DNA of 64,000 bases, from the NCBI RefSeq assembly GCF_003853645.1, contig NZ_QTPO01000030.1, positions 41,518-105,517 on the forward strand, read 5' to 3'. Within the stretch, counting starts at the first letter, position 1. Every line of letters begins with the position of its first letter. Shown here in pieces: positions 1 to 8,897 of this stretch. The DNA comes from Burkholderia sp. Bp9143 (GTDB taxonomy: Bacteria > Pseudomonadota > Gammaproteobacteria > Burkholderiales > Burkholderiaceae). Below the pieces are notes generated by a model. The model was given only the letters and a program-made list of their open reading frames with translations. It made no database searches and had not been told where the DNA came from. The translations under genes and the position numbers were made by a program.

Positions 1-155
1 TGGCTGCGAGCCGAACGAAGATCCCGAACGCAGCCCCTGGCGCCATTGACCGAATCGGCTACGGGGACCGTGGCCTGCAGGTTTCGCGGGCATCGATCCA
101 CAGTCACTCAAGTAGATGTCCGCGTGGGGTGGATTGCTATAGCTTGCATACGACC
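1..155. other. left edge, no gene recognised
   Basis: I see no convincing coding region here. A 71-codon frame is open from 46 to 261 but runs antisense into the MazG-like gene and has no family resemblance. The stretch may be the flank of a gene outside the window. Confidence 0.4.
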
Positions 156-521
156 TCACTTGCCTGATCTTTTATACTCAGTATATTTTCGCGAATCGCC
201 TCGCACTTTGTCGGCAGGATACTTTTCTCGATTGATCTCCATTTTCTCCAGCACAGCCTGAAAAAGATCAACGTTCATTTTATCTGCAAGGCGAATCAAA
301 TATACCAATACATCGGCCATTTCGTGGCGAATTGCCGTTAGGTTGGCTTCATCAAGCTCACTTTCCTCACCGGAAACAAGCCATTGGAACGGCTCTAGCA
401 ATTCACTTGCCTCTACGCTGAGAGCTGTCGCCAGGTTCTTTGGTGTATGAAACTTGTCCCAGTCACGCTCGTTCACGAACTGGCGAACAAGCTCACGCAA
501 CTCTACTAGATCATTCCGCAT
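156..521 (-). CDS. MazG-like nucleotide pyrophosphohydrolase
   Basis: Predicted all-alpha NTP pyrophosphohydrolase of the MazG/RS21-C6 group. Such enzymes hydrolyse (d)NTPs to the monophosphate and pyrophosphate, usually to clear damaged or surplus nucleotides in the cytoplasm. The protein is about 121 residues, the normal single-domain size. The metal-binding ExxE-ExxD signature is visible as E37xxE40 and E67xxD70 with 26 residues between. A longer frame is open from 569, but the ATG at 521 gives the helical start MRNDLVELRE that fits the family, so I prefer it. The gene stands alone. Its base composition is clearly more A+T-rich than the agmatinase and later genes, which suggests horizontal acquisition. 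Its physiological substrate cannot be read from sequence. Confidence 0.85.
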   Translation of the reverse strand: MRNDLVELRELVRQFVNERDWDKFHTPKNLATALSVEASELLEPFQWLVSGEESELDEANLTAIRHEMADVLVYLIRLADKMNVDLFQAVLEKMEINREKYPADKVRGDSRKYTEYKRSGK

Positions 522-662
522 CTCAAACTTTTCCACGTAGCGACTCCCTGCTGCATTTCCAGATGCCAAGTACAGACTGCTCCGAATGATATAAGACCCA
601 ATGCGTACAAACGGCGCACGAACATCAATCGACCGAAGCGCCCCACGCCCCGCTCACTCACT

Positions 663-1625
663 TCACCGTCCCCTCACCTTCTTCTGCCGCCACAAACACA
701 GCAGATCACAAGCAACATGCGCCGCCGCGATCGCCGTGATATCCGCGTGATCGTACGCAGGCGCAACCTCGACAACATCCGCCCCAACCAGATTCACCGC
801 CCCGAGCCCACGCACGATCGCAAGCGCCTGCGCGGACGACAACCCGCCCGCAACCGGCGTCCCCGTCCCCGGCGCGAACGCGGGATCGAGACAGTCGATA
901 TCGAACGTCAGATACGCGGGCCGCGCGCCGACGATCTCGACGATCCGCTCGACCGCAGCACGCGAACCATGGTCATGCACCCACGCAGCATCGAGCCGCT
1001 CGATCCCGAGAAAATCGTCGTTCCACGTGCGAATCCCCACCTGCACCGACGTCGCCGGATCGATCAGCCCTTCCTTCACCGCCTTGTAGAACATCGTGCC
1101 GTGATTGAGACTGTCCGGCTCATCGTCGGCCCACGTATCGCAGTGCGCGTCGAAATGGATCAGCGACAGCGGCTTGCCGTAGCGCTCCGCGTGCGCGACC
1201 AGCAGCGGATACGTGATGTAGTGGTCGCCGCCGAGCGTCAGCATCTTCGCGCCCGAGCGCAGGATCGTGCGCGCATGCTCGACGATCGCCGGCTTGATCG
1301 ACAGCGGGTTGTGCGCGTCGAACCAGCAGTCGCCATAGTCGACGGCCGCGAGATCGTCGAACGGATCGAAGCCCCACGGATACGGATGGAGCTCCGCGAG
1401 TTGCACGCTCGCTGCACGAATCGCGGCCGGCCCGAGCCGCGCGCCGGAGCGGTAGGTCGTCGCAAGATCGAGCGGCACACCGGAAATCGCGACGTCGACG
1501 CCGTCGAGCGCACGCGAGTAATTGCGGCGCATGAACGACAGCACGCCCGCATAGGTGTTTTCGATCGACGAGCCGTACGGCGTCGTGCGACGGATCGCAC
1601 CGTCGCCGTGGAGAAGTTCGGTCAT
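663..1625 (-). CDS. speB: agmatinase / ureohydrolase (SpeB family)
   Basis: Ureohydrolase of the arginase/agmatinase family, expected to split agmatine into putrescine and urea in the cytoplasm. The binuclear Mn ligands are all present: H135 in GGDHY, D159, H161 and D163 in DAHCD, and D242 and D244 in the DIDCLDPAF block, followed by APGTGTP. At 320 residues from the ATG at 1625 it has the usual length. An upstream start at 1688 only adds a Pro/Lys-rich, unconserved stretch. The specific substrate could be another guanidino compound (guanidinobutyrate, guanidinopropionate), since these paralogues are hard to separate by sequence alone. A urea transporter lies 6 kb away, but there is no operon link. 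Confidence 0.85.
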   Translation of the reverse strand: MTELLHGDGAIRRTTPYGSSIENTYAGVLSFMRRNYSRALDGVDVAISGVPLDLATTYRSGARLGPAAIRAASVQLAELHPYPWGFDPFDDLAAVDYGDCWFDAHNPLSIKPAIVEHARTILRSGAKMLTLGGDHYITYPLLVAHAERYGKPLSLIHFDAHCDTWADDEPDSLNHGTMFYKAVKEGLIDPATSVQVGIRTWNDDFLGIERLDAAWVHDHGSRAAVERIVEIVGARPAYLTFDIDCLDPAFAPGTGTPVAGGLSSAQALAIVRGLGAVNLVGADVVEVAPAYDHADITAIAAAHVACDLLCLWRQKKVRGR

Positions 1626-1983
1626 GGTCGAACCTGTTTTCGAGGTGGCCGGACCGCCCGGCTTCGGCTGAGCGCGCGGGTCGGGCACGGCGTGGATTTA
1701 TCGGACACGCACCGGCTTGCGCATCCGGTCGCGCGGCCAGGCGGGACATCGACAGCGACAGCGGCAATACCGCGGCGATCATAGCAAGCCGAATCGCAGC
1801 CGTTGCCCCGGTTCAGCCGGGGCAACGCGCGGAAAAATCCGGCGGCGGCATCGCGGCGCGGCGCGCTCGTTTCCTAGAAGGATTCGCCGGTTTTCGCGCA
1901 CGCGTTCTTCCGGATAATGGCCGGCGGCGCGCTCGACGGCTCGCCGTCCAGCCCAGACACATAACAATCCGGAGACACCCGCC
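1626..1983. other. intergenic region between speB and yhhN-like gene
   Basis: This 358-bp divergent region presumably holds both promoters. I see no RNA gene, clear operator or intact coding region in it. A GGAGA ribosome-binding site at about 1971-1975 serves the TTG start of the next gene. Confidence 0.5.
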
Positions 1984-2658
1984 TTGATCGCCACGCTTCC
2001 CGCCACCTATCGCCGGCTCTGGCCGCTCGCCGTCGCCGCCGCGCTGCTGTACGGACTGTCGCTCGCCGCCGCGCCCTATCCCGGCCAGGCCGCCGCGAAA
2101 GCCGCGATGGGCATCCTGCTGCTCGCGGCCGGCAGCACCTGCGCGGCACCGCGCGAACGCACGTGGCTGTGCGCGGCGCTCGCGACGGCCGTGCTCGGCG
2201 ACGTGCTGCTCGCGCTGCCCGACTGGCCGCTGTCGTTCGTCCTCGGCCTTGGCGCGTTCCTGCTCACGCACCTGTGCTACTGCGCGATCTTCGTGCGCTG
2301 GCGCGCGCGGCCGCACGGCTGGCGCATCATCGCGCTGATCGGGTCGTGGATCGCCGCGCCGGCGTTCTACGCGGCGTTCCTTCCGCACCTGGGCGAGCTG
2401 CTCGTACCGGTCGCCGTCTACATGCTCGTGCTGTGCGCGATGGCGAGCTTCGCGCTCGCGGCCCGCACGCGCGGCCCGCTGGTCGCCGTCGGCAGCCTGA
2501 TCTTCGTGGGCTCGGACACGCTGATCGGCGTCGGACGCTTCCTCGGCGCTTTTCCCGGTATCGACTACCTGATCTGGGGCCTCTACGCGCTCGCGCAGGT
2601 CACGATCGTCGCCGGGGTTTTCCATGAGACGGCCGCCCGTTCGATCCGTCCCCGGTAG
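1984..2658 (+). CDS. YhhN family membrane protein (lysoplasmalogenase-like)
   Basis: Polytopic inner-membrane protein of the YhhN/TMEM86 family. Animal members are lysoplasmalogenases; the bacterial role is mostly undefined. The 224 residues form about eight hydrophobic helices. The two family motifs are visible: GDVLLALP near residue 77 and GSLIFVGSDTLIG near residue 175, each carrying a conserved Asp in a helix. The start is a TTG at 1984, supported by a GGAGA ribosome-binding site about 9 bases upstream. The gene stands alone between the agmatinase and the monooxygenase operon. Family assignment is good, biochemical function is inference. Confidence 0.75.
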   Translation: MIATLPATYRRLWPLAVAAALLYGLSLAAAPYPGQAAAKAAMGILLLAAGSTCAAPRERTWLCAALATAVLGDVLLALPDWPLSFVLGLGAFLLTHLCYCAIFVRWRARPHGWRIIALIGSWIAAPAFYAAFLPHLGELLVPVAVYMLVLCAMASFALAARTRGPLVAVGSLIFVGSDTLIGVGRFLGAFPGIDYLIWGLYALAQVTIVAGVFHETAARSIRPR

Positions 2659-2849
2659 TGTTTCAAACAGGCCGCCGTGCGCCGGCGGCCTCGTCCATCT
2701 CCTCTCCCGCCCTGCCGACGGCCCTTTCCGCGCATTCCGCCATGCGGAAACCGCACCGTTCCAAACCCCGCTCAGCCTTTTCCCGCGCGGCTTGCGGCCC
2801 TTAGAGCGCCGCTTCTAGCCTCTTGCGGTTTCCGGGTTCACCCACTATC

Positions 2850-2869
2850 GTTACATCAACCAATGTAAC
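2850..2869. promoter_or_regulatory. inverted repeat, candidate operator of the monooxygenase operon
   Basis: Perfect 7-bp inverted repeat GTTACAT-caacca-ATGTAAC lies 32 bases upstream of the monooxygenase ATG. Its A+T-rich palindrome with a 6-bp spacer is typical of TetR-type operators. No regulator gene is adjacent, so the cognate protein is unknown. Confidence 0.5.
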
Positions 2870-2901
2870 ATTCAAAAATGAGCCAAATCGGAGACCCCCG
2901 G

Positions 2902-4485
2902 ATGAATGCTCGCACGTTGCCTTTCGGCCCGCCCGGCCACGACGGCCTGGACGAAACCATCGACATCGCCATCATCGGCACCGGCTTCGCCGGTCTCGGG
3001 ATGGCCATTCGCCTGCGGCAGACCGGCGTGACCGACTTCGTCGTCCTCGAGAAGGCCGCGTCGGTCGGCGGCACGTGGCGCGACAATCATTACCCCGGGT
3101 GTGCCTGCGACGTGCAATCGCACGTCTATTCGTTCTCGTTCGCGCCGAACCCGCGCTGGACGCGCATGTTCGCGCCGCAGCCGGAGATTCGCGCGTACCT
3201 GGAAGACTGCGTGCAGCGCTTCGGCGTCGGCCCGCACCTGCGCCTGAACCACGCGCTGCAGCGCGCGGAATACGACGAAGCCGCGCAACGCTGGCGCCTC
3301 ACGTTCGCGAACGGCAAGCGGCTGTCGGCGCGCGTGCTGGTGTCGGGGATGGGCGGGCTGTCGCGCGCCGCGCTGCCGGCGATTCCCGGTGTCGAGAACT
3401 TCCAGGGCCGCGCGTTCCATTCGCAGCAGTGGGATCACGACTACGCGCTCGACGGCAAGCGCGTCGCGGTGATCGGCACCGGCGCGAGCGCGATCCAGTT
3501 CGTGCCGCAGATCGCGGCGCGCGTGAAGGAACTCGCGCTGTTCCAGCGCACGCCGCCGTGGATCATGCCGAAGCCCGACCGCAACCTGACCGGCTTCGAG
3601 AAATGGCTGTTCCGCACGCTGCCGTTCACGCAGAAGGCCGTGCGCAGCGGCATCTACTGGATGCTCGAATCGCGCGTGCTCGGCTTCGCGATCCATCCGT
3701 CGCTGATGAAGAACGTGCAGAAGCTCGCGCTGCGCCATATCCGCAAGCAGATTTCCGATCCGGAACTGCGCAAGACCGTCACGCCGAACTACACACTTGG
3801 CTGCAAGCGTGTGCTGGTCTCGAACGACTACTACCCGGCGCTGTCGCGCAAGAACGTCGACGTGATCACGACCGGTATCGACCACATCGAGGCCGACGCG
3901 GTCGTGACGACCGACGGCAAGCGTCATGAAGTCGACTGCCTGATCTACGGCACGGGCTTCCAGGTCGCCGATCCGTATCCGCGCGGCGCGATCATCGGCC
4001 GCGGCGGCCTCGACATCGTCGACGCCTGGCGCGACGGCGCGCACGCGTATCTCGGCACGACGCTGCCGGGCTACCCGAACTTCTTCATGATCGTCGGCCC
4101 GAACACGGGTCTCGGCCACAACTCGATGGTGTTCATGATCGAGTCGCAGATCGAATACATCCTCGGCGCGCTGCAGGCGATGCATCGCGAACGCGCGGAT
4201 GCGATCGAGGTGCGCCCGCTCGTCGAGGCGCAGTTCAACAGCGATCTGCAGGGCAAGCTGAAAAAGGCGATCTGGTCGACGGGCGGCTGCAAGAGCTGGT
4301 ATCTGGATCCGCGCACCGGCAAGAACACGACGCTGTGGCCGGGCTTCACCTGGCGCTTCCGCCAGGCCACCGCGCACTTCTCGATCGCCGATTACCACGC
4401 GTATCGCGCGCCGCACCACGACACGAGCGCGCGGCCCGTCGCCACGCCCGCCGCTTCCGCTTCCACGTCCGCCGAAGCGGCCTGA
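2902..4485 (+). CDS. flavin-containing / Baeyer-Villiger-type monooxygenase
   Basis: Class B flavoprotein monooxygenase that would use FAD, NADPH and O2 to insert oxygen into a ketone or heteroatom substrate. The N-terminal Rossmann motif GTGFAG is at residues 26-31. The Baeyer-Villiger fingerprint FxGxxxHxxxW is present at residues 167-177, and a second dinucleotide motif, GTGASA, starts near residue 192. The 527-residue length is normal. I chose the ATG at 2902 because a GGAGA site sits 7 bases upstream; the in-frame ATG at 2878 has no ribosome-binding site. It is the first gene of a four-gene operon with an SDR and two hydrolases. That suggests oxidation of an alcohol to a ketone, oxygenation to an ester or lactone, then hydrolysis. 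The substrate is unknown. Confidence 0.88.
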   Translation: MNARTLPFGPPGHDGLDETIDIAIIGTGFAGLGMAIRLRQTGVTDFVVLEKAASVGGTWRDNHYPGCACDVQSHVYSFSFAPNPRWTRMFAPQPEIRAYLEDCVQRFGVGPHLRLNHALQRAEYDEAAQRWRLTFANGKRLSARVLVSGMGGLSRAALPAIPGVENFQGRAFHSQQWDHDYALDGKRVAVIGTGASAIQFVPQIAARVKELALFQRTPPWIMPKPDRNLTGFEKWLFRTLPFTQKAVRSGIYWMLESRVLGFAIHPSLMKNVQKLALRHIRKQISDPELRKTVTPNYTLGCKRVLVSNDYYPALSRKNVDVITTGIDHIEADAVVTTDGKRHEVDCLIYGTGFQVADPYPRGAIIGRGGLDIVDAWRDGAHAYLGTTLPGYPNFFMIVGPNTGLGHNSMVFMIESQIEYILGALQAMHRERADAIEVRPLVEAQFNSDLQGKLKKAIWSTGGCKSWYLDPRTGKNTTLWPGFTWRFRQATAHFSIADYHAYRAPHHDTSARPVATPAASASTSAEAA

Positions 4486-4506
4486 GTCAGACAAGGAGCC
4501 AACGAC

Positions 4507-5445
4507 ATGAGAGATTTCGCCAACAAGGTCGCCGCGATCACGGGCGCAGGCTCGGGCATGGGCCGCTCGCTCGCGGTACAGCTCGCACAGGCCGGCTGCC
4601 ACGTGTCGCTCGCCGACAAGAACGGCGTCGGTCTCGCCGAAACCGAGCGGATCGTCCGCGCGATCGCGCCGAACGTGCGCGTGTCGACGCGCGTGCTCGA
4701 CGTCGGCGACCGCGACGCGATGTTCGCGTGGGCCGACGACACCGCGAAGGAACACGGCAAGGTCAACCTGATCTTCAACAACGCGGGGGTCGCGCTGTCG
4801 AGCACGATCGAAGGGATGGAATACAGCGATCTCGAGTGGATCGTGAACATCAACTTCTGGGGCGTCGTGCATGGCACGAAGGCATTCCTGCCGCACCTGA
4901 AGGCAGCGGGCGACGGTCACGTGATCAACACGTCGAGCATCTTCGGGATCTTCGCGCAGCCGGGGATGAGCGGCTACAACGCGACCAAATTCGCGGTGCG
5001 CGGCTTCACCGAATCGCTGCGCCAGGAACTCGACATGATGAAGTGCGGCGTGTCGGCCACCTGCGTGCATCCGGGCGGCATCCGCACCAACATCGCGCAG
5101 TCGAGCCGCGTCGCGAAGAACATGGTCGGCTTCATCGTCGAGAGCGAGCAGCAAGGCAAGGACAGCTTCGAGAAATTCTTCATCACGACCGCCGACGATG
5201 CCGCGCGCACGATCCTCGCCGGCGTGCGCAAGAACAAGCGCCGCGTGCTGATCGGCCGCGACGCGAAGGCCGCGGACTGGATGGCGCGCGTCCTGCCGGC
5301 CGCGTACCAGGCGCTCGTCGTGCTCGCGACGCGCCGCGAGGCCGCGAAGGCCCGCCGCGCGGCCGCCCGCTACGGCACGCCGGCGGCCGCGCCGCTTCAT
5401 GCCACCTACAACAACGCAGGCAATCAGGGAGGAGAACAATCATGA
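4507..5445 (+). CDS. short-chain dehydrogenase/reductase with C-terminal extension
   Basis: Classical SDR oxidoreductase that would interconvert an alcohol and a ketone with NAD(P). The cofactor motif TGAGSGMG is at residues 12-19 and NNAG at 91-94. The catalytic residues S144, Y157 and K161 (YNATK) are all present. At 312 residues it is longer than the usual 250, with an Arg/Ala-rich tail after residue 260. It lies 21 bp after the monooxygenase, and its TGA overlaps the next start (ATGA at 5442-5445), so translation is coupled. In context it probably makes or consumes the ketone handled by the monooxygenase. Confidence 0.88.
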   Translation: MRDFANKVAAITGAGSGMGRSLAVQLAQAGCHVSLADKNGVGLAETERIVRAIAPNVRVSTRVLDVGDRDAMFAWADDTAKEHGKVNLIFNNAGVALSSTIEGMEYSDLEWIVNINFWGVVHGTKAFLPHLKAAGDGHVINTSSIFGIFAQPGMSGYNATKFAVRGFTESLRQELDMMKCGVSATCVHPGGIRTNIAQSSRVAKNMVGFIVESEQQGKDSFEKFFITTADDAARTILAGVRKNKRRVLIGRDAKAADWMARVLPAAYQALVVLATRREAAKARRAAARYGTPAAAPLHATYNNAGNQGGEQS

Positions 5446-6347
5446 CGATCCCGAACATGATGCCGGTGCGGCGCGACATCCGTTTCGCGCTGCCGCCCGA
5501 ACACGCGAAGGACTGGCACGTCCAGGGCGTGCCGGTCACGCACTTCATGAACGCGCTGTCGCTGCTGTTCCCGGCCGGCGAGCGCTTCTTCATGGATTCG
5601 GTGCGCAACTACCGCGACCGCATCGAGGATCCGGAGCTGAAGAAGCAGGTGCTCGGCTTCATCGGTCAGGAAGCGATGCACACGCGCGAGCACATCGAGT
5701 ACAACGACCTGCTGCAGTCGTCCGGCCTGCCCGCGCACAAGCTCGACAAGCGGCTGTGGACGATCCTCGGCTTCTTCAAGAAGACGTTGCCGCACTCGAT
5801 GCAGCTCGCGATCACGATCGCGCTCGAGCACTACACGGCGATCCTCGCGAACCAGTTGCTGTCGGGCCACGAGCACCGGATCGACGGGTCGGTCGAAGGC
5901 TATCAGCAGATGTGGATGTGGCACGCGATGGAGGAAACCGAGCACAAGGCGGTGTCGTACGACGTATGGAACGCGGTGATGAAGCCGGGCCTCGGCAGCT
6001 ACCTGCTGCGCACCGGCACGATGCTGACGACGACCGTGCTGTTCTGGACGATCGTGTTCGACTTCCACGTGCGGCTGATGCTGTCGCACCGTCGCAAGCA
6101 CGGCGGGTTCGGCGGCATGTGGCGTCTCGTGAAGTACCTGTACAGCCCGAGGACCGGCGTGTTCCCGAGCATCGCGGGCGAATGGCTCGACTATTTCCGT
6201 CCAGGTTTCCATCCGTGGGACCACGACAACCATCAGTACCTGCAGGGGCTCGACACGCTGCTCGCGAACATCGACGCGACCAACGCGCGCTACGCGGCGC
6301 AGGCCGCCCCGCGCCGCGTGCCGCTGCATCCGGTTGCGCAGGCATGA
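5442..6347 (+). CDS. metal-dependent hydrolase, COG3687/PF10118 type
   Basis: This 301-residue protein matches the predicted metal-dependent hydrolase family often found beside Baeyer-Villiger monooxygenases and SDRs. Conserved His/Glu clusters that could bind metal are visible: GQEAMHTREH near residue 71, EHYTAI near 128, and WHAMEETEHKAV near 160. This is the pattern of a four-helix ferritin-like di-metal site. A hydrophobic segment around residue 195 suggests membrane association. It is coupled to the SDR by a 4-bp ATGA overlap. The family has no firmly established reaction that I know of, and hydrolase is a historical label. An oxidase or desaturase-like di-iron role is possible. Confidence 0.75.
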   Translation: MTIPNMMPVRRDIRFALPPEHAKDWHVQGVPVTHFMNALSLLFPAGERFFMDSVRNYRDRIEDPELKKQVLGFIGQEAMHTREHIEYNDLLQSSGLPAHKLDKRLWTILGFFKKTLPHSMQLAITIALEHYTAILANQLLSGHEHRIDGSVEGYQQMWMWHAMEETEHKAVSYDVWNAVMKPGLGSYLLRTGTMLTTTVLFWTIVFDFHVRLMLSHRRKHGGFGGMWRLVKYLYSPRTGVFPSIAGEWLDYFRPGFHPWDHDNHQYLQGLDTLLANIDATNARYAAQAAPRRVPLHPVAQA

Positions 6348-6351
6348 CGTC

Positions 6352-7275
6352 ATGGCGCGCGCAGACGAGATGCTGACCGTCCGCTCCGGCGACGTGAAAC
6401 TCGCCGTCCATGTCAGCGGCCCGCGCCGCGCGCCGCCGCTGATCCTCGTGCATGGCTATCCCGATTCGGCGGCGGTGTGGGCGCCGGTCCGCGCGCGGCT
6501 CGCGAAGCGCTATCGCGTGATCGCCTACGACGTGCGCGGCGCCGGCGCATCCGATGCGCCGCGCCGCCGCGCGGACTACACACTGGCGCGGCTCGCCGAC
6601 GACCTGAAGGCCGTCGCCGACGCGACCTGCGGCAACCGGCCGTTCCATCTGGTCGGCCACGACTGGGGGTCGATCCAGTGCTGGGAGGCCGTGACCGATC
6701 CCGCGTTCCGCGGGCGCATTGCGTCGTACACGTCGATCTCCGGCCCGTGCCTCGATCACGTGTTCCGCGCGAAGATGCGGCTCAAGCAGAGCCTGAAGTC
6801 GTGGTACATCGCGTTCTTCCATCTGCCGGTCGTGCCGTCGCTGGTGTGGCGGCTCGGCGGCGCCGCGCTTTGGCCGCGCTGGCTGCAGCTGACCGAACGC
6901 GTGCGGCCCGAACGCGATCCCGCGCAGCTGAAGAACGCGCTGAACGGGTTGCAGCTCTACCGCGCGAATTTCCTCGCGCGGGCGAGAAAGCCGCGCGAGC
7001 GGTACGCGCAGGCGCCGGTGCAGATTCTCGTACCGGTGCGCGACCGCTATGTGACGCCCGAGATGTCGGTCGGCCTCGATCGCTGGCTCGGCGAGCACGT
7101 GCGCGAGGAAATCGACGGCGCGCACTGGGTCGTGGTGCGCAATCCGGATTTGATCGCGGCACGGATCGACCGGTTTGCCTCGGCGCATGAACGACCGGCG
7201 GTCACGGCAGCGCCCGCGGCAGCGCGCGTGGCGGTTCAGCGCAACGGCGGCAGCCGCTTGAACAGCGTTTCGTAG
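6352..7275 (+). CDS. alpha/beta hydrolase, epoxide hydrolase-like
   Basis: Alpha/beta-fold hydrolase of 307 residues. The oxyanion region HGYPDS is at residues 34-39. The nucleophile elbow is GHDWG with Asp104, the variant of epoxide hydrolases and haloalkane dehalogenases rather than the serine of esterases. I chose the ATG at 6352, five bases after the preceding stop, over an in-frame TTG at 6334. It closes the four-gene operon begun by the monooxygenase and probably hydrolyses an epoxide- or ester-like intermediate. Its last 40 bases overlap the 3' end of the converging DUF1089 gene. Confidence 0.82.
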   Translation: MARADEMLTVRSGDVKLAVHVSGPRRAPPLILVHGYPDSAAVWAPVRARLAKRYRVIAYDVRGAGASDAPRRRADYTLARLADDLKAVADATCGNRPFHLVGHDWGSIQCWEAVTDPAFRGRIASYTSISGPCLDHVFRAKMRLKQSLKSWYIAFFHLPVVPSLVWRLGGAALWPRWLQLTERVRPERDPAQLKNALNGLQLYRANFLARARKPRERYAQAPVQILVPVRDRYVTPEMSVGLDRWLGEHVREEIDGAHWVVVRNPDLIAARIDRFASAHERPAVTAAPAAARVAVQRNGGSRLNSVS

Positions 7276-7790
7276 TCGATCACGAGCCCGTCGGCGTCGA
7301 TGTCCATCTCCGCCGTGAAATTCCTGAAAATGCCTTCGTAGCGGTAGCGCCGGCCAGGCTCGATGCATGCGTAGGCCTGCTTGACCGGCGTCACGGTCAG
7401 GTCCGGCGTCGAGATGTAGGCGACGTCGATCGGCCGCCGCTCGCCGCGCGCGAGGCCGAGGCGGCCGATCGGCAGCGCGTTCGTGAACGGCGTCGCCGCG
7501 ATGTCGATGTCGACGCACCCATCCAGTTCCGGCAGCGCGCGGCCTGAACCGTCGCGCCAGTGCCCGGCGCCGTCGCCATGCAATTCGAGCGTGCCGCCAC
7601 CCATCACCCTGAGCACCGCAACCCTGACCCGCCACTGCGGATCGCACTCGACCCGGTATGCGAGCCCGTACGCACGGCCGTATCGCTGGCCGACCACGGC
7701 GCTTTCGACGACGATGCCGGCTTCGCTCCGGTCGAACGTCAGATGCTCGATTCCGTCGCCCTCGAGCGACGCCCAGCGCAGTTCACGCAT
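7236..7790 (-). CDS. DUF1089 / putative glycolipid-binding protein
   Basis: This 184-residue protein resembles the DUF1089 (PF06475, putative glycolipid-binding) family, a lipocalin-like beta barrel named from structural similarity. Visible family features are an early LTFDRSEAGIVVES strand pair, a central GHWRDGSGR-PELDGCVDIDI segment and the C-terminal YRYEGIFRNFTAEMDID strand. There is no signal peptide, so it should be cytoplasmic. It converges on the alpha/beta hydrolase with a 40-bp tail overlap and has its own promoter region upstream. The molecular role is unknown. Confidence 0.75.
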   Translation of the reverse strand: MRELRWASLEGDGIEHLTFDRSEAGIVVESAVVGQRYGRAYGLAYRVECDPQWRVRVAVLRVMGGGTLELHGDGAGHWRDGSGRALPELDGCVDIDIAATPFTNALPIGRLGLARGERRPIDVAYISTPDLTVTPVKQAYACIEPGRRYRYEGIFRNFTAEMDIDADGLVIDYETLFKRLPPLR

Positions 7791-8003
7791 CGTTCCTCCG
7801 CGAAAACACTACCGATGATCCGAATTTGCTACCGAACCGCATCAATCTCGCGAAAACGCTAACACACGTTCCGGGTACGCGCCGACCGCCTCGCCGCGCC
7901 CCAATTCAGGGCACCCGCCACAAATCCTGACTATCCAGAATTCCCTATTCCGGTGCATGGAATTGTGTCCTATGCTCGCGACTCGTCCTGTTCCACCGCC
8001 GCC

Positions 8004-8897
8004 ATGCCTACCGTCCGCCCCGCTTCGCCGTCGATCGATCTGCGCATCCTGCTGCGCGGCATCGGGCAGATCGTGCTGCAGGCGAACGCGTTCACCGGCG
8101 CGATGCTGGTCGCCGCACTCGCGCTGACCGACCTGCGGCTCGCGTGCGCGGCGCTGGTCGGCGCGGCCGCCGCCAACCTGACCGCGGTGCTGACCGGCGC
8201 GGCACGCCGCGACGTCGAGCAGGGTCTGCACGGCTTCAACGGCGCGCTCGCCGCGCTGGTGGCCGTCCTGTTCGCGCCCGCCCCGCCGGCGGCGCTCGCG
8301 CTGGTGCCGCTCGCCGCGATCGGCGCCGCGCTCGTGCAGCGCGCGATGCGTACCCCGCTCGCGAAATGGCGCCAGTGCCCGTATTCGAGCCCGTGCCTGG
8401 CGGTCACCGCGCTGTGGCTGCCGTTTGTCGCGACGCAACATGCGAGCGATGCCGCGACGAGCGCGGCGCTGATGCCCTACTCGGTCGCCGACGCGCTGCT
8501 GTCGGGCGTCGCCCAAACCACCTTTGCTCAAGGCGCGTGTGCCGGCGCGCTGATCGTCGCCGGCATCGCGGCCGCCTCCCGCCGGGCAGCCGCGTTCGCG
8601 CTCGGCGGCGCGATCGTGTCGACCGTGCTACTGGTCGCGCTCGGCGCAAGCGGCGCGGCATTCAGCGACGGCCTGCTCGGCTTCAATGGCACGCTTGCCG
8701 CGCTCGCGCTGATGTCGCGCGGCACGCTCGCGGCGCTCGCGGCGGCCGCGCTGGCCGCGCTGATCCAGTGGCTCGCGATGCATGCGGGCATCACCGCGCT
8801 CACGGCCCCGTTCGCGCTTGCGTCGTGGATCACCGTGGCCGTCACGCGCCGCCTTTCCCTCGGAGAACCCGATGTCGTCATTCGCACACCGTCCTGA
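8004..8897 (+). CDS. urea transporter family protein
   Basis: Inner-membrane channel of the UT/urea transporter family, about 298 residues, expected to carry urea or short amides passively. Both repeat halves of the family are visible. The first has GLHGFNGALAAL and CPYSSPCLAV; the second has GLLGFNGTLAALAL and TAPFALASW. The protein consists almost entirely of hydrophobic helices. I chose the ATG at 8004 because the upstream GTG adds an unhydrophobic, unconserved tail. Its end overlaps the aldolase start by 26 bases, suggesting co-transcription. No urease genes are seen nearby. Confidence 0.85.
   Translation: MPTVRPASPSIDLRILLRGIGQIVLQANAFTGAMLVAALALTDLRLACAALVGAAAANLTAVLTGAARRDVEQGLHGFNGALAALVAVLFAPAPPAALALVPLAAIGAALVQRAMRTPLAKWRQCPYSSPCLAVTALWLPFVATQHASDAATSAALMPYSVADALLSGVAQTTFAQGACAGALIVAGIAAASRRAAAFALGGAIVSTVLLVALGASGAAFSDGLLGFNGTLAALALMSRGTLAALAAAALAALIQWLAMHAGITALTAPFALASWITVAVTRRLSLGEPDVVIRTPS

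Noticed and set aside
2872..5439. 855-codon open frame antisense to the monooxygenase and SDR genes
   Set aside because: Composition shadow; the translation is an Arg/Ala/Asp-rich string without motifs.
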